A DNA stretch of 64,000 bases from Paenimyroides ummariense. GTDB lineage: Bacteria; Bacteroidota; Bacteroidia; Flavobacteriales; Flavobacteriaceae. Position 1 is the stretch's first letter; every line of letters starts with the position of its first letter. Under the pieces are notes generated by a model. The model was given only the letters and a program-made list of their open reading frames with translations, did no database searches and had not been told where the DNA came from. This document shows positions 63,833-64,000 of this stretch, in pieces. The stretch covers positions 124,001-188,000 of the forward strand of contig NZ_FOVI01000004.1 of NCBI RefSeq assembly GCF_900115115.1. Direction: 5' to 3'. The position numbers and the translations under genes are program-made.

Positions 63833-64000
63833 TTTTTGCCACAGATATTTAAGTGATATAAGTTTTAATAACGTTCGTTTCATGCTGAAAGAAAGTAAGA
63901 GATTGAAGACTTGAGCTTACGAATTGATAAAATAATTTTTTAAGAAAAATTTCTCCTTTCTTTGGAAGTAAAATTAATTTTAAAACTATTAAAAAATTTA
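63833..64000. other. Non-coding tail of the window
   Basis: 168 AT-rich bases after the ABC ATPase. No gene, terminator hairpin or RNA recognised. Confidence 0.5.

Overview
The window looks like ordinary chromosome from a low-GC member of the Bacteroidota, most likely family Flavobacteriaceae. The reasons are: a single fused SecDF; a fused alpha/beta 2-oxoacid dehydrogenase E1; an OstA-like LPS-transport protein; the RDD/SpoIIM/DUF4129/DUF4350/MoxR/DUF58 cluster; outer-membrane barrels ending in Phe; Bacteroidota-type -7 promoter boxes (TAnnTTTG) shortly before start codons; and almost no Shine-Dalgarno sequences. I would not name a genus. No rRNA, CRISPR array, transposase, prophage or recognisable tRNA was found.

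Layout. 1-1.65 kb: end of a secreted S41 peptidase. 1.7-9.4 kb: a TRIC-type channel, then a divergent RDD gene facing a tightly coupled operon of membrane proteins, MoxR ATPase and DUF58, closed by a TrmH-type methyltransferase. 10.2-18 kb: housekeeping genes (outer-membrane barrel, RelA/SpoT, Fur, purA, OstA-like, class III aminotransferase). 18-24.3 kb: TPR protein, a broken LprI-like gene, aroE, DUF349, NlpC/P60 peptidase, SMUG2-type glycosylase, DUF1801. 24.3-32.0 kb: a stress-type island with a DUF892 ferritin-like protein, an acidic/Ser-Gly-Arg repeat protein with a KGG tail, two SDR paralogues, a CinA/PncC protein, an Asn/Gln-rich protein, two lipoproteins and a YetF-type protein, separated by two AT-rich gaps of about 690 bp. 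32.0-32.5 kb: two structured non-coding RNA candidates. 32.5-35 kb: sterol-desaturase family protein and peptidase T. 35-40.1 kb: a giant DUF4011 / SF1 helicase / Vsr-like nuclease protein, the best defence candidate. 40-51 kb: lipoprotein, alpha-oxoamine synthase, E1 dehydrogenase, SecDF, GyrB. 51-57.3 kb: methyltransferase, GreA-like protein, outer-membrane barrel with a large TPR partner. 57.4-61.7 kb: a frameshifted secreted protein and a split transketolase with an unrelated secreted protein between its halves. 61.8-63.8 kb: MFS transporter and iron-type ABC ATPase.

The strongest unexplained signals are these. (1) A 124-nt RNA at 32367-32490 has a full promoter, a long imperfect hairpin, and a 9-bp crossing complement that also forms its terminator. 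(2) A second structured RNA lies just upstream of it. (3) The large helicase-nuclease resembles single-gene defence architectures. (4) The stress island combines several low-complexity proteins with short motifs shared between its intergenic regions. (5) Two genes are visibly broken, one by a one-base slip in a homopolymer and one by an in-frame stop.
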